This document shows, in pieces, positions 12,241 through 25,000 of a DNA stretch of 64,000 nt. Numbering within the stretch: position 1 is the stretch's first letter; every line of letters begins with the position of its first letter. The position numbers were made by a program, and so were the translations under genes. The DNA is taken from assembly GCA_020064725.1 (NCBI GenBank), contig JAGTWJ010000007.1:1860001-1924000 (forward strand). Reading direction: 5' to 3'. The DNA comes from Drechslerella dactyloides. Its lineage: Eukaryota > Ascomycota > Orbiliomycetes > Orbiliales > Orbiliaceae. The notes under the pieces are model-generated. The model worked only from the letters and a program-made list of their open reading frames with translations. It was not told the origin of the DNA and did not search any database.

Positions 12241-15200
12241 AAGATGATTGTCTATTTCTAAAAACTTTGATATAATAATAAACAAAATATAGAGATATAT
12301 ATACTTTAAAGCTGGATTAATCTAATATTAAGATATTACTTAAAAAATTAATATAACTATCAAACAAAATTCTGTTTTGTTTATTGATATTTAATTGAAA
12401 GAAGATAAATTTAACTAATTATGGAGTAATTTTATATTAAAAACCTATATAATTTACTAAAAAAATTTGGATAGATATTTATAAAAAAAATACCAAATAA
12501 ATAATAAAATCTTTATAAAAACAATCTAAATATTATTTATTTTTATTATATTTTTGGTCTAATTCAACCAATTATAATAAAAATTAATCTTTAGAAATTT
12601 TAAAAGTTATAATAATAAATACTATACTAAATAAAAATAATAAAAAGAAATAATTAATAATAATATAAAAAAACTAATTTTATAGATAATCTTTTTTTAA
12701 TAGTATATTTAAATTTATGAATTTTAAATTTATATAAAATATAGATTTAATATGTCTACTAGAGAATAAATTATTTATAAGATATTTAAAACTATTATTT
12801 ATTAAAACTATTAATAATAATTAGAGTATAATATTATCAGATATTAATATATAAAAGATAAAATATGAAACTATTTTTAACTATATTAAAAATCTATTTA
12901 TTATTATATAATTATTTTCTATGGTTAGTATTTTGTTGACTAATGAAAAATTTATTAATTTTAAAATAAAAATAAGAAAAACTTATTTTAATATGATTTT
13001 AATAGTAAATAATATTTTTTTAATAATATAAGATACTTTTTTTATAAAAATCAGAAATATTATTTTTATAAAAAAAATAATATAAATATTTAATTATATA
13101 AATATTTTAATTTATGTAATAATTATTATAATAAATAAATATATTAATATTAATATTTTTTATATTATGATTATATTTAAAAAAAATTATTTAAAATTTT
13201 TTTTAATACTTTTAAATATATCTATTATATTAGATACTTTAAAATATAGAATAACTATTATATATATTATTATAATAATACTAAATAAAAAAATAAGAAA
13301 AAATAATATAAATTAAATAAATCCTAGAATATATTCTAAAATAAATTAAAAAGTTAATATAAGAATATAAGAAAAATAAAATAATTTATAAAAAAATAAT
13401 AGAAAATGATTATTTTAGTTAAAATAATGATTTTGATGAAACTAAATATATTATAAATAGTAAATCTAAAGAACTATCTTATGTATTATGTATAATATAT
13501 GTTAGACTCTTTAATATATATAAAAAATAAGAGAATATTTAGAGGACTATTTTTATTAAAAATATATAAAAAAAATGTTAAAAATAAAAATTAAATATTT
13601 TTATAAATATTATATATATTATTTTATGGAATATAAAAATAAAAAATAATATAACTACAGATATTTTATAAAAAAAAATATATTTATTATCTAAAATATC
13701 CCTATAGTTTTAATAAATTAAAAACAACTAGAAGACATATCTATTAATATAATAAAGAAAAAAAGGAATATTATTAATACTAAAAATACTTTAAAAATAA
13801 CTTCACAAATCAAAAAAACCAAAACAATTATATTAAGTAATGTTTTATAAAAATATGGTAAGAAATAGTTGATGGTCTAAATTACAAATTAAAAAACTAA
13901 ATATATTTTAAAATTAATGGGAGTATATTGAAATAAAAGATCTAAGTTTTTAATAAAAGAAGTTTATTTTTATCTTATTAATTTTTAGAAATCTTATAAA
14001 AACCTTAGTAAATAATAGAATAAAAGAAAATTATATTTTTATTATAATAATATAAAAATACTAATTTAAAATATAATAAAAATTTAATATTTACTAAATT
14101 ACTATATTTTTATATTAGATTTTAGGAAAAATTACTTAAGAAATAATTTTTAAATTATTTATTAATAAATACTTAGAAAAATATATTATTAATATTTTAA
14201 ATTTTTTAGAAGATATTCTATTAATTCTTAGATTCTTATAACTAGTAAAACATAATCTCAATATTAATTAGAAGAAAAAAAAAATTATCTTTAATAATTA
14301 TAATTACCAAAAAATTGTTAAAATACAATTAATTAATAGAAATATTTTAAAAAAAATTTATTTATAATTTATAATATATTTATTTAAAAAAAAATTAGGA
14401 ATAGATATAAATATAAATTAAAAATCTTATAATAAATATGGATCTAAACTAAAAAACTATATATAATAATTAAAAGATTAGATATCTCTAGATGGATATT
14501 TAAAAAAAGAAGAAATATTTTTTAATTTATATTAAAAAGATAGATTTTATTAAAAATTAACTTATTTAAATATTTAATATTTCTAAAAAAGAGAATATAA
14601 CTTCAATTTATATTAATATATAGATATACTAACTAAAAAATAACAACACTTTAGAAATATATTAAAAAAAATCTTAAAACAAAATATATATAATTTTTTA
14701 ATTTATTAATAAGATATTTTATTTTATTTATAAAAAAAAAAAAACTTAGATAAATTATAAATTTATATTGATTATTAAATTCTTAACATAATTATTATTA
14801 AAGATAAAAAATTCTTATTTTTTATTAATAAATCCTTTAACAAGATATTAAATACTATAATTTATATAAAACTTAATCTTATTAATATATATTATAATAT
14901 TAAAATTAATTTTAAAAAAAAATAAAAAACTACTTTTAAAATTAAATATAGGTTATTTAAATACTTAGTTATATTTTTTAAATTAATTAATATATTTATA
15001 ATCTTTTAAATATTTATAAATCATATTTTATAAAAATACATTAATAATATATACATAATATATTTAAATAACATCCTTATCTATAGTATAAACCCCAACA
15101 AACACCAAAAACATATTAATTAAATCTTTAAAACCCTAAATTAATATAAACTTAAAATTAAATTAGAAAAATCTAAATTTAAAATTATTAAAATTAAGTT

Positions 15201-16135
15201 TCTAAAAGCTATCATAACTTTATATAATATATAAATAGATTTTAAAAAAATACAAACTATATAGAACTAATTAATACTAAAAATATTTAAGAAAATATAA
15301 ACCTTTTTAAAACTATATAACTATTATTAATAATTTATCTAAAAATATAGTTACTTAGTTTTTATTTTTTTAAAATTAATAAAAAAAGATATATAATTTG
15401 AAATAATTAAAAAAAGAATTAAGATTTTTTAAATTTTAAAAAATATTTTTATTTTAATATTAATTCTTAAATTTTATAATTTAAAATTATTAGTATAAAT
15501 AAAAACTAATATTTCTATAATAGTCTTAAAAGTCTATTTATTATAGAAATAATCTGATTAAAATTAGTATCTTATTGTCTATTTATTGTATAAATTTAAT
15601 ATTATAGAAACTAGATATATAATAAAAAATTTATAGTTATTTTATATATGTATAAGAAATGGAGAGTCTATTTATAGACTATAGAATTATTTAAAATATT
15701 TTTAGATTATAAAAATCTTATTTATTTTTTAATAATAAAAGAACTTAGTAGATATTAAATTTAATAGTAAAAAATGTTTAATAAATATAATATGAAAATT
15801 ACCTACTTTAAAAGAAAGAAAAATATTGGAGTTAATATTATTAACCAACAACCAAATCTAATAAAAAATATTTTTATAAATAAAAAAGTAATTTTGGAAT
15901 AATATTATTATTATTAACAAAAAACTTAATATTACTATTTATAAGATTAAATCCAAAATAGTTATTAAATTTAAAAAAAGCTACCAAAAGGATATAACAA
16001 CAAAAAAGATATTTTAGAATTTTAAAGAAATTATTGTACTATTTATAATAAAAAATAGATATATTTTTTTTAAAGATTTCTTCTATATTTTAAATAAGAA
16101 ATTATAATTTGAAATCTTATGATTATATTATAATA
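12241..16135 (+). pseudogene. Gyp-1 Pol remnant, protease-RT-RNase H part
   Basis: The RT is recognisable at about 14640-15260 in one frame if TAA/TAG are read as Gln/Trp. It contains IYIDY (14761, the CVDYR motif), KLNLINIYYNIKI (the LDLRDAYYRIRI block), and IYLNNILIYS at 15058-15087, where the catalytic YLDD has become YLNN through two GAT/GAC to AAT/AAC changes. Downstream KLEKSKFKIIKIKFL matches the LEKCKF...FLG region of chromovirus RT. The RNase H tail (DYKNLIYF-like) is at about 15700-15780. The protease region (about 12280-12700) is assigned only by position. A2 interrupts the frame at 16138. Confidence 0.75.
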
Positions 16136-16137
16136 TA

Positions 16138-18029
16138 ACGTATTCCACAAGCAAGCGGACCACACAAGCGAGCGGACCACCTCAACACCCCACCCCAGCA
16201 AAAACACTGGCTTTATGGTTATACTGTTATTATATTGGGTTATATATATGTTAGTTTGTTTGGTTATATGCTTAAAATGTCTACTAATATATTTAAATAT
16301 TATATCTAAACTTACTATAATTACTACAGCGAATTATTCTTCTAAAGATGGTCTTTAGTTAAGGGCTACTCTGATGGTTTAGATGTTTTATTTATTTATC
16401 TTACCTATTTATAATATTATTATCTAGGATTTTATTAGCTTGGTGTATGGTAAATATGCCTTTATACTGTATGTACTATTTTTTTATCTGCTGATACTTA
16501 TTTAATATCTTATTAATAGAGTATAGTGTTATGTTCTTTACTTATATAAGTGTTAGTTAGTATATTATTATCTATATTCTTTTAGTGAATTAGTCTATAG
16601 CAGCTAGTAATAATATTAGAGAACTATTTTAATACTAGGTAATCTAGTTTTTGATAAGTTCTGATTATAGGCTAGCTTTTGAAAAATTTATTGGGGTTTT
16701 TGTTGTCTAAATAGTTACTATATTTATGATATTAGGATATAAATTTATTAAGATAGATATTAATAATTGTATATTTAGCTTTAAGAAAACCTTGTCAGGA
16801 TTATAAGATATAATATTAGTTTTAGTAAAACTGCTATATATATTTTTAGATATTATTGTAGTAATAAATGTTTTGTGGAACTTAGAGAGGAACTCTAGCT
16901 TACTAATATGATTGATATATGTATGCATCAAGTCCTTTACCTAATGACTATATACCTGTTTTAATAACCCAAAGCATCTAATGTTTAATGGCTGAAGAAG
17001 ATGTGAAGAATATAGCAACATACAAACTATAATAATCTTATGCTTTTAACAATAAAGCTTGAAAAATATTAAATAGTAACTATTATAGCTATCTAGGATT
17101 AATAATTAGTAGTCTGAAATACAGTACTGTATTATAAAATGGTTAAAATACTTTAATTATTTTATAACAACCTCATTTATTATCCAACTATTATTAGAGA
17201 ATATAATAACCCAGTTATTTAATAAGTTGGTTTTTATATATCAACTAATTAAATAGTATTAATCAGTTAGGATAATAAATAGTAATACTATCCAACCTTC
17301 TACATCTATCCCTTAAATGATTGTTACCCATTCACAATTCCCAGACTATACCAGTTTAGTTTTATTGTGTATTTTAGTTTCTATAACAACCATAATTGTA
17401 GAAATCATACTCATTACAAAACTTATTTTATCAAAATTATAGATATTATTGTCTATAATACCATACTTTGCTTTTATTACTTGTAAAAACTAAAACCACT
17501 TTTAAATAAAGTCTAGATCTTCACATTTAATTTGCTAATAGTTATACTTTCTAAACAAACACATCTAAAACTCTAGACAGCATTTTACAAAGTTTACCAC
17601 CCAATTTTTACCAACACATCATATACTATCACCAGCACACATCAACAACAGTTAATTAGCCATATCTTTCATATTATCTAACTTAAGATAAAAAAACTAT
17701 ATAGATAATTTAAGTATATACTGAATAATAATGTTTTTTTCTAATTTTATAAGGTTTTATAATTTAAAGATATTATCTATTTTCAAAGTACAGCTATTAT
17801 ACTAGTATAATAGAATAATATAAAGGATATCATAAAATTTAGCAGTAGCTTAAATATTTAATTTTTAATTTTTTTCCAAAGCTTTAATAACTAGAATAAC
17901 TCAAAATTCAGTCATAATAGCAGCCATAATAATAGTTATAGAGATAATATAGTGCAGAAGAGGAGTGGTCGCACCAGTGTTGAGAGGTGGTCCGCTCGCT
18001 TGTGTGGTCCGCTCGCTTGTGGAATACGT
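16138..18029 (-). mobile_element. Fot1/pogo-like DNA transposon, family A (A2), in Gyp-1 pol
   Basis: 1,892 bp, TA at 16136-16137 and 18030-18031. The left end has one change in the TIR core (AAGCAAGCGG). Its outer ends stay GC-rich. Interior polarity of mutation changes: G/T-retaining before about 17200 and C/A-retaining over about 17280-17660 on the plus strand. Confidence 0.9.
16272..17927 (-). pseudogene. A2 transposase remnant
   Basis: Placed by alignment to A7; the terminal TAA lies at 16272-16274. The best preserved stretch is the minus-strand open segment 16707-16931, with YINHISKLEFLSKFHKTF followed by NIYSSFTKTNIISYNPDKVF. This matches the conserved C-terminal part of the Fot1/pogo catalytic domain (LEFLPAF...FRGAGLVPFNP). 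Elsewhere it is broken by stops. Confidence 0.85.
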
Positions 18030-18031
18030 TA

Positions 18032-18591
18032 TCTATATATGGATATTTAAAAATCAAAAAAACACAGGAATTTATTACATAGTAATATTTTTAATTTAAA
18101 ATAAAATAATAAATTAAATAATATATTAAAATATACAATCTATACTTAAAAAATAAATTAGTAAAATATATACTATATAGATATTTATAATCTAATAAAA
18201 TATTTAATAAATTATTTTAAATTATAATTTATAATTTTATATGAAGATTATTTTATTTAAAAAACCTTTTAATAAATTAAATTTATCATAAAATCTTGAT
18301 TATTATTTATAAATTTATTAAAACTATTATCTTAGAACTATAGAATAATTCTTAAAAAATAAAATAATTTTTAATAATCTATAATAAACAAATATTCAAC
18401 CAATATAAATTATAAAAAAAATATATTTATAATAAAAACCCTCTTTTTAATAATAAATACTAGAAACATATTATAAATACCTCAAATACTAAATTTAATA
18501 TAGTAATAAAAAAAAAAAACCTAAATTAATAAAACATTAAAATAAATAATTTAAATAATAAAAATTTATTTTAGATTATTTCTAAATTATA
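18032..18591 (+). pseudogene. Gyp-1 Pol remnant, integrase core between A2 and C1
   Basis: Continuation of pol after A2. At about 18415-18520 the plus strand reads KYIYNKNPLFNNKY...NTKFNIVIKKK, aligning to the less mutated Gyp-2 integrase segment KYICDRDLFFSSKYW...IKFNIVIKG. The catalytic Asp of the CDRD motif has become Asn. C1 interrupts just after the QTDE-type region. Confidence 0.75.
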
Positions 18592-18593
18592 TA

Positions 18594-20488
18594 ACGTCAA
18601 TGATAAGCGGCCGGCACAGACAAGCAAGCGGCACAGCTCCCCACCTTACTTTAACAAAAAGTTCAGCTATATTACCACTATTAAATAGTTTCCTATTCTG
18701 GGGGTAGGAAACTATTTACTTAGATTCTGAAGATATTTGTTAGTAGATTTGAATATTATGTCTAGTCTTACTATAGTTACTATAATAGTATATATATATA
18801 ATGCTACTTTTTGGCTGGGGGGTATGCTGGTATTTTGGAGGGGTTGGTTGTCTAATTATTTTATTTATAGTATTATTGTCTAGGATTCTGTTAGTCTGGT
18901 GTATAGTTAATATATCTTTATGTTATATATATTGTTTTTTTAGCTGCTAACACTTACTTAATAGCTTATTTGTAGAGCAAAGTATTATATTCTCTATATA
19001 TATAAATACTATTTAGTATATTATTATTTATACTCCTTTAAATAGTTAGTCTATAGCTACTAGTAATAATATAAGAGAGCTATTCTGGTATTAGATAATC
19101 TAGTTTTTGATTAAATCTACTTATAGACTAACTTCTAATAGATTTAATAATATTTTTATAGTCTAGATAACTGTTATATTTATAATATCTAGATATAAAT
19201 TTACTAAAATAGCTGCTAATAACTGTACATCTAACTTTAATAGAACTCTATTAAGATTATAAAGTATAATATTAACTCCAGCAAAACTACTATATATATT
19301 TTTAAATATTATTACAGTAGTAAATACCTTATAAAACCTAGAAAAAAATTCTAGCTTAAAGATATAGTTAACTGATATATATATATATTAAAATCTCTAT
19401 TTTATAGCTGTATATCTGCTTCAATAACCCAAAATAGCCAATATTTAATAACTAAAAAATATATAAAAAATATAATGGCATATAGATAATAATAATCTTT
19501 TGTTCTTGGTAATATAACTTAAAGGCTGCTAAGTGGTAGTTTTTGTAGCTATCTAGAATTAATAGTTGGTAGTTTAAAAAGCAACACTATACTATAAATT
19601 TATTAAAATACTTTAATTATTTGAAAACTAGCTTATTTATTATTTAGTTATTATCAAAAAATGTGACTATCTAGTCTTTTAATAAGCTAATTTTTATATA
19701 TTAATTTATTAAATAGTATTTTCTAATAAAGATAATAAATAGTGGTACTATATACCCTTTTATATTTATTTTTTAGATAATTGTTATCTATTTGTAATTC
19801 CCAGGCTATATAAACTTTACTTTATTATATATTTCAGTACCTATTACTATAATAATTATAGATATTATATCCATTACAAAACTAATTTTATTAAAGTTAT
19901 AAATATTATTATTTATAATACTATATTTAGCCTTTACTACTTCTATCAACTAAAACTATTTGTTTATAAGTACTAAATCTTTGTATTTCACTTATTAATA
20001 ATTATATTTCCTAGAGAAACACATTTATAACTCTAGGCAATATCTAATAAAGTTGCTAGCCTATCTTTTACCAATATATCAAATACTATTACCACCATAT
20101 ATTAACAGCAGCTAGTTGGCCATATCCTTCATATTAAATAACCTAGGATGAAAAAACTATGTAAATAACTCAAATATATACTAAACAATAATATCCTCTT
20201 CTAGCTATATAAGATTCTGTGACTTTAAGGCACTTTCACTATATAAAAGGTGGCCACTGCAATAATATACTAAGATTCTATATAGAATGTTATATAATTT
20301 AGCAGCTACCCAAATACTTAAAGTTTCATCCTTTTTTAATATCTTAATAGCTAAAGTAATATAAGATTCAGCTATAGTAGCAGCCATTGTTATAGTTATA
20401 ATAGTATATGATGTCAAAGGTAGCTTGTCAGGGGTGCCTCGAGAGGTGTGCCGGTCGCTTGTCTGTGCCGGCCGCTTATCATTGACGT
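18594..20488 (-). mobile_element. Fot1/pogo-like DNA transposon, family C (C1), in Gyp-1 pol
   Basis: 1,895 bp with termini ACGTCAATGATAAGCGGCCG and its inverse, TA at 18592-18593 and 20489-20490. The TIR repeats are GCGGCCGGCACAG-like rather than GCGAGCGGACC, which marks a separate family. The left TIR has one AAGCAAGCGG variant; the right end is intact. Confidence 0.9.
18716..20387 (-). pseudogene. C1 transposase remnant
   Basis: The N-terminus is the best kept among the families. It opens MAATIAESYITLAIKILKK (start at 20387) and continues through an Ala-Ala-Lys-Leu-Tyr-Asn recognition-helix block, the psq/CENP-B-type HTH of pogo transposases. The C-terminus has a degraded knuckle (Y-x2-Y...RHNIQIY) and the conserved TAA at 18716-18718. 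Start and stop are one base out of phase by my count, implying at least one indel. Confidence 0.85.
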
Positions 20489-20490
20489 TA

Positions 20491-21200
20491 TAAAATAATT
20501 AAATAAAATTATTACCTATAATAGAATTTATCTACAATTTATTAAAATATTTAGTTATAAATTATATATTTTATAAAATATTATAAAACTAAAATTTGTG
20601 AACTATATAATTAGTCTTATTTATAAAAAAAAAAAATTCTTAATATTAAAAAATATTTTAAAATTATAAATAAATTTTATAAATATTTAAAAAATAATTT
20701 AGATTTTATAACCAAAACTATATTTTACTATTATAATAAAAAAAAAAAAAAATACCTCCTTTAAAAAAAAAAAAAAAAAATATATCTGTTTATAAAAAAC
20801 ATTAAAATAAAAAAACCTAATTAAAAATTTAATTTTCAAAAACTTAGACTATACACCATAACTAAAAAATAAAATAAATATTTTTTTAAATTTTATATTC
20901 TTAAAAACTTTAAAATTTATAAAATATTTTATATTATTTTACTTAAATTTATATTTAATAGATTTAAAAAAAAAAAAAAAAATTTAGAAATTAAAAAAAA
21001 TAATTATAATAAATATAAAATTAAAAAAATTTTAAATTATAGAAATAATTTAGAAATATTAATTAATAAATTTTTAATTAAATAAAAAAATTATTTATTA
21101 AAAAAAGATTTATAGTAATTAGAAGATAATATTATACTAAAATTTATCAAATAATATTTTAATAAATCTGATATTTATTAAGTAAAGTAAAATCTATTAT
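20491..21200 (+). pseudogene. Gyp-1 Pol remnant, integrase C-terminus and chromodomain
   Basis: After C1 the plus strand reads the integrase C-terminal GPY/F-type segment with IYLFIKNIKTKRPN (about 20780-20830). It then reads IYKIFYIILLKFIF (the IHNVFHVSLLEP block) and a chromodomain, NYNKYKIKKILNYRNN...NKFLIK (21002-21083), where Gyp-2 reads KIKKILDHRNN. A chromodomain at this position defines chromoviral gypsy elements, in which it directs integration to marked heterochromatin. In-frame stops are present. Confidence 0.8.
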
Positions 21201-21622
21201 TATAATAATTCTAAAAAAAATATAAAAAAAATATTAAAAATATAAAAAATTAATAATATTTATATAATTATATTAAATAGAATTATCTTATTTTAAAATT
21301 ATATTTTTTAATATTAAAATTATTATTAGATATAAAAAACTTATATATATATAGAATTTTTTTTTTTTAAAAATATAAATTAATTTATTTATCATTTTAT
21401 AAATACTATTCCAACAACAAAAAATCTTATTTAAGATATTAATATTTATTTTAATTTTAAAATAAAAATATAATATAACTAGTTTAAAAAACTAATATCT
21501 TTTAATAATTAAAATAGATAAGATATATTATTACTATAATAAAAAAATAAAAAAAATAAGAATTATAAAAAAATAAAAATTATAAAATTATAAAAATAAT
21601 AAATTTATTTATCTTATTTCTT
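21201..21622 (+). other. Gyp-1 3' region up to LINE L1
   Basis: Aligns base for base, by transitions, to the complement of about 30990-31250 in Gyp-2 as far as about 21360. It then contains ~230 bp not seen in Gyp-2 and ends in the 15-bp LINE target site. Confidence 0.6.
21608..21622. repeat. Target-site duplication of LINE L1, left copy
   Basis: TTTATCTTATTTCTT, repeated exactly at 28688-28702 on the other side of L1. This length of duplication is typical of target-primed reverse transcription. Confidence 0.85.
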
Positions 21623-21652
21623 ATTATTATTATTATGAATCATACTGCATGC

Positions 21653-21664
21653 AACCTTTCGGTT
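21653..21664 (-). other. LINE 3'-terminal GNRA hairpin (L1)
   Basis: On the element's sense strand AACC-GAAA-GGTT, flanked by CTGC/GCAG, just before the (ATA)n tail. The surrounding ~45 bp are identical in L1, L2 and L3 although the bodies are heavily mutated. It is probably the structure recognised by the element's RT. A second, A/T-only palindrome with 13-bp arms (TTAATTAAT type) lies at about 21747-21777. Confidence 0.6.
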
Positions 21665-22003
21665 ATGGCAGGTGGAAGAAAATTAAATATAAAATATATA
21701 CAAATAAAAATTAACATATATGTATATTTTCCCTGTTTCTTTTGTTATTAATTAATTAATTAGTTAATTAATTAATTTTAGATATTATTTTAAAAATTTT
21801 TAATTTTTTTTAGTTTTTTCTTTTTGTTTTATTTTCTTCTCTTTAAACAGATATATTTTGTATTATTTATAATATTTATTTTTACCACTTATCACAATTC
21901 ATCTTATTTAATATTAATAATATTAATTAATAAACTTTTAATCTTTCTTAAGATTATTTTATTTAATTTTATTATTAATATTAACTTTATAATTATTTTT
22001 TTT

Positions 22004-25000
22004 TTAAAAAAATATTTTCATATTATTAAAATATTTTTCTATTTATATTAATTTATTTTTAGTAAATAATAATATATTAAAATTAAATAGTATTTTCCCC
22101 AATTCTTTTTTTATCTCTCCTCTCTCTTTTTTATAATATTTACATCCCATAATAAGATATTTTAATATTTACATTATAATACCATAATTATAATATTTAT
22201 TTAAAATACCTAAATTTAATATTTTATATAAATAATCATTAAATATATTATGTTCTATCTTTAATTACATTATTAACAAAATAAATTTAATATTATTATT
22301 TTACAATATTTTATTTTTTTTAAGTTTTAGTAAATTATTGTAATCTATTTTTTTTTTCATATTTTTATTATTATTGTTGTTATTCTATTAAACTTTTTAT
22401 TTTATTTTGTTTTTTTAGATATATAAAAGAGTTATATAAGCTTTCTTTAAAAATTTTAGCACCTAATTTTATTAATCTATTTACTTTTTTATTTCTATAT
22501 ATATTATTGTACCTGAAGCACCAATTTATATATATTTTTATTTTATTAGTATTTAGTTTTCTATTAATATCCTATAACGTATTCCACAAGCGAGCGAACA
22601 CCCCAAGTGAGCGAACACCCCAACACCCCACCAAAACCTTTTTATTAATATTCTAATTAATATCTCTTAAAAAATTATAAAAAAAATATCTTTCAACTAA
22701 TATAAATTAAAATCAATTCATTATATTTTTTTACATTTTTTAAATATAAAAATAAATTAATAATAATTAATTTAAAATTTTTAAAAAACAGCATATAATC
22801 TTAAGTGTTTGCCAGTAAATATCTTTATTATATATAAATAAAAATCTTTAAAAATAAGAAATCTATTAAATAAATATATAATCTAGGCCTGTACAAAACC
22901 TCTATCTATTATATTAAAAATTAAGATTTATAGATTTTGCTAAAGTTAGCACAACACACTGACTACACACTAGCTATTTTTTATTATAATTATATATAAA
23001 AATATAATAAAAAAAATCCTAAAATTTTTTTTAAATTAAAGTAAATTAATATTTTATTTTATAATTTTTTTTAAATTTTTTTAATAAAAATTCAATTTTT
23101 TATAAAATTTTATTATAAAAATTAAAAATATTGATATTAAATTATATAATATATAAAAAAAAATTAAAAAAATAAAAATAAAAAAGTTTTAATATATTAA
23201 ATTCAAATTTATTTTTTTAATTTTTTTAATTATATTTATGTATAATTATTTTAAAAAAATAGTTAGTGTGTTGTGCCAACTTTAGCAGAGTTTCTAGAAC
23301 TTAATTTTTATTATTATAAATAGTAGCTTTAAACAGGCCTAGATTATATCATTATTTATTAGATTTTTAATTTTTAAAGATTTTCGTTCGTAAATTATTT
23401 AGATATTTAGAGTCAAACAATAAAAAAATGTGTTGTTTTTAACAATATTTAAAATAATTATTATTAATTTAATATTAATATTAAAAAATAAAAAAAAATA
23501 CTAATTAGATTATTTTAAACTATTATTTAAAGAAGTAATTTTTCTATAATTTTATAATAAATATTTATTAATATATTAATAAAAAGGTTTTTGGTGGGCT
23601 GGGGGGGTGTTCGCTCGCTTGGGATGTTCGCTCGCTTGTGGAATACGTTATTTCTTTAATAATATCTTAACCTAGTCTAAAATATAATAATTTTATTTTT
23701 TATATTATAGCTTAATTATTTAAATATAAATATATATTATTTATGTTTTTATTCTGTAGCAATATTTTTAATACTTTTTTAAAAACTATTTATATAGTAA
23801 TTAATTTAGTATCATATATTTCTATTAAATTTTTTAGACTAATTTTTATTTTAAAAATTAATTTATTATTAATTTTACTATATATACTAATACCTATTAA
23901 TTTAATATCTTTTTTTAAATTTAATAAAGAATTATCTATATAAATAATTAAATTCTCTTTCAAATTTAATTTTAATTTATTTATAATATATTATCTCACC
24001 TCTATTTTTTTTAATTTTTTACTAATATTTATATTAATATTATTTTTAATCTACAGAAAGTTTACTTCTATATTAATATATTTAATTTGAATATATAAAG
24101 TAATTAGATAATTTATTCTTAATAAAATAAAATCTAATAAAATTTAATATATCTTATTTTTATTATTATTTTTTTTATTTTTATACTATTTTAAATATTA
24201 AATATCCTCTTTTCTACTAAAATAAAATTTTGGTAAAACCAATTCTAGTATTCTTAATTTAATTAAATAATTTTTATTAAAATATAATAATCTTAAAGTA
24301 TATTATTTTTATAGACTATTAAATTTAATTTCTAATAACAAAATAAAAGCTTCAACTTCCAATAAATAAATTAATATTATTTTATATACTCTATTAATTT
24401 TTTTAATTATTTTATTTTATAAGATATTAAAATCTTTTAAAAATAATTTTTAATTTTTCTACTAGATTTTAGTACTAAAATCTGAAATAGAGCAAACACA
24501 ACTTTTATACAATTATATTAATATTTTTAAGTTTAATTTTTTTTCTAAATTTACTAAATTTCTAATATAATTAAATATTTAATTTACAGCTACTAATTTA
24601 TTTTTAATATAGAATTTAAATTTTAAATTCCTATTTAAATAAATTCCAAACCATCTAATTATATTAGATAATTTAATCATTATTTTATTTAATAAAACCA
24701 AATTATATTTTCTATTATTATTATTTTTTTCTAAATTAAAATAAAAATATATTAATTTAGATTTTATATTATCAAAAGTTACTATATTATTTTTTACCTA
24801 ATTAAATATAATTTTTAATATATTTTTTAAATCTATTATATTTAATTTTGTTAATTTATTAATTATAATAATAATAATATTATTGATATAACTTAATATT
24901 TTAATATTATTATATTTTTATTTTAATTATTTAAACAATAATATTAAATATAATAAAAATAAAATCAAAAATATAAATAAATTCTAAGATATTTCTATTT

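Noticed and set aside
14190..14235. FLEDILLIL stretch in Gyp-1 as the RT active site
   Set aside because: It resembles YLDDIL, but the surrounding RT blocks are absent. The full set of ordered RT motifs is at 14640-15260 with YLNN at 15061, so the earlier match is probably chance in AT-rich sequence.
21824..22051. 75-codon plus-strand open frame, with its counterparts at 33207-33434 and 23743-23943
   Set aside because: These are antisense to the LINE ORF2 C-terminal/RNase H region; the minus strand carries the recognisable protein.
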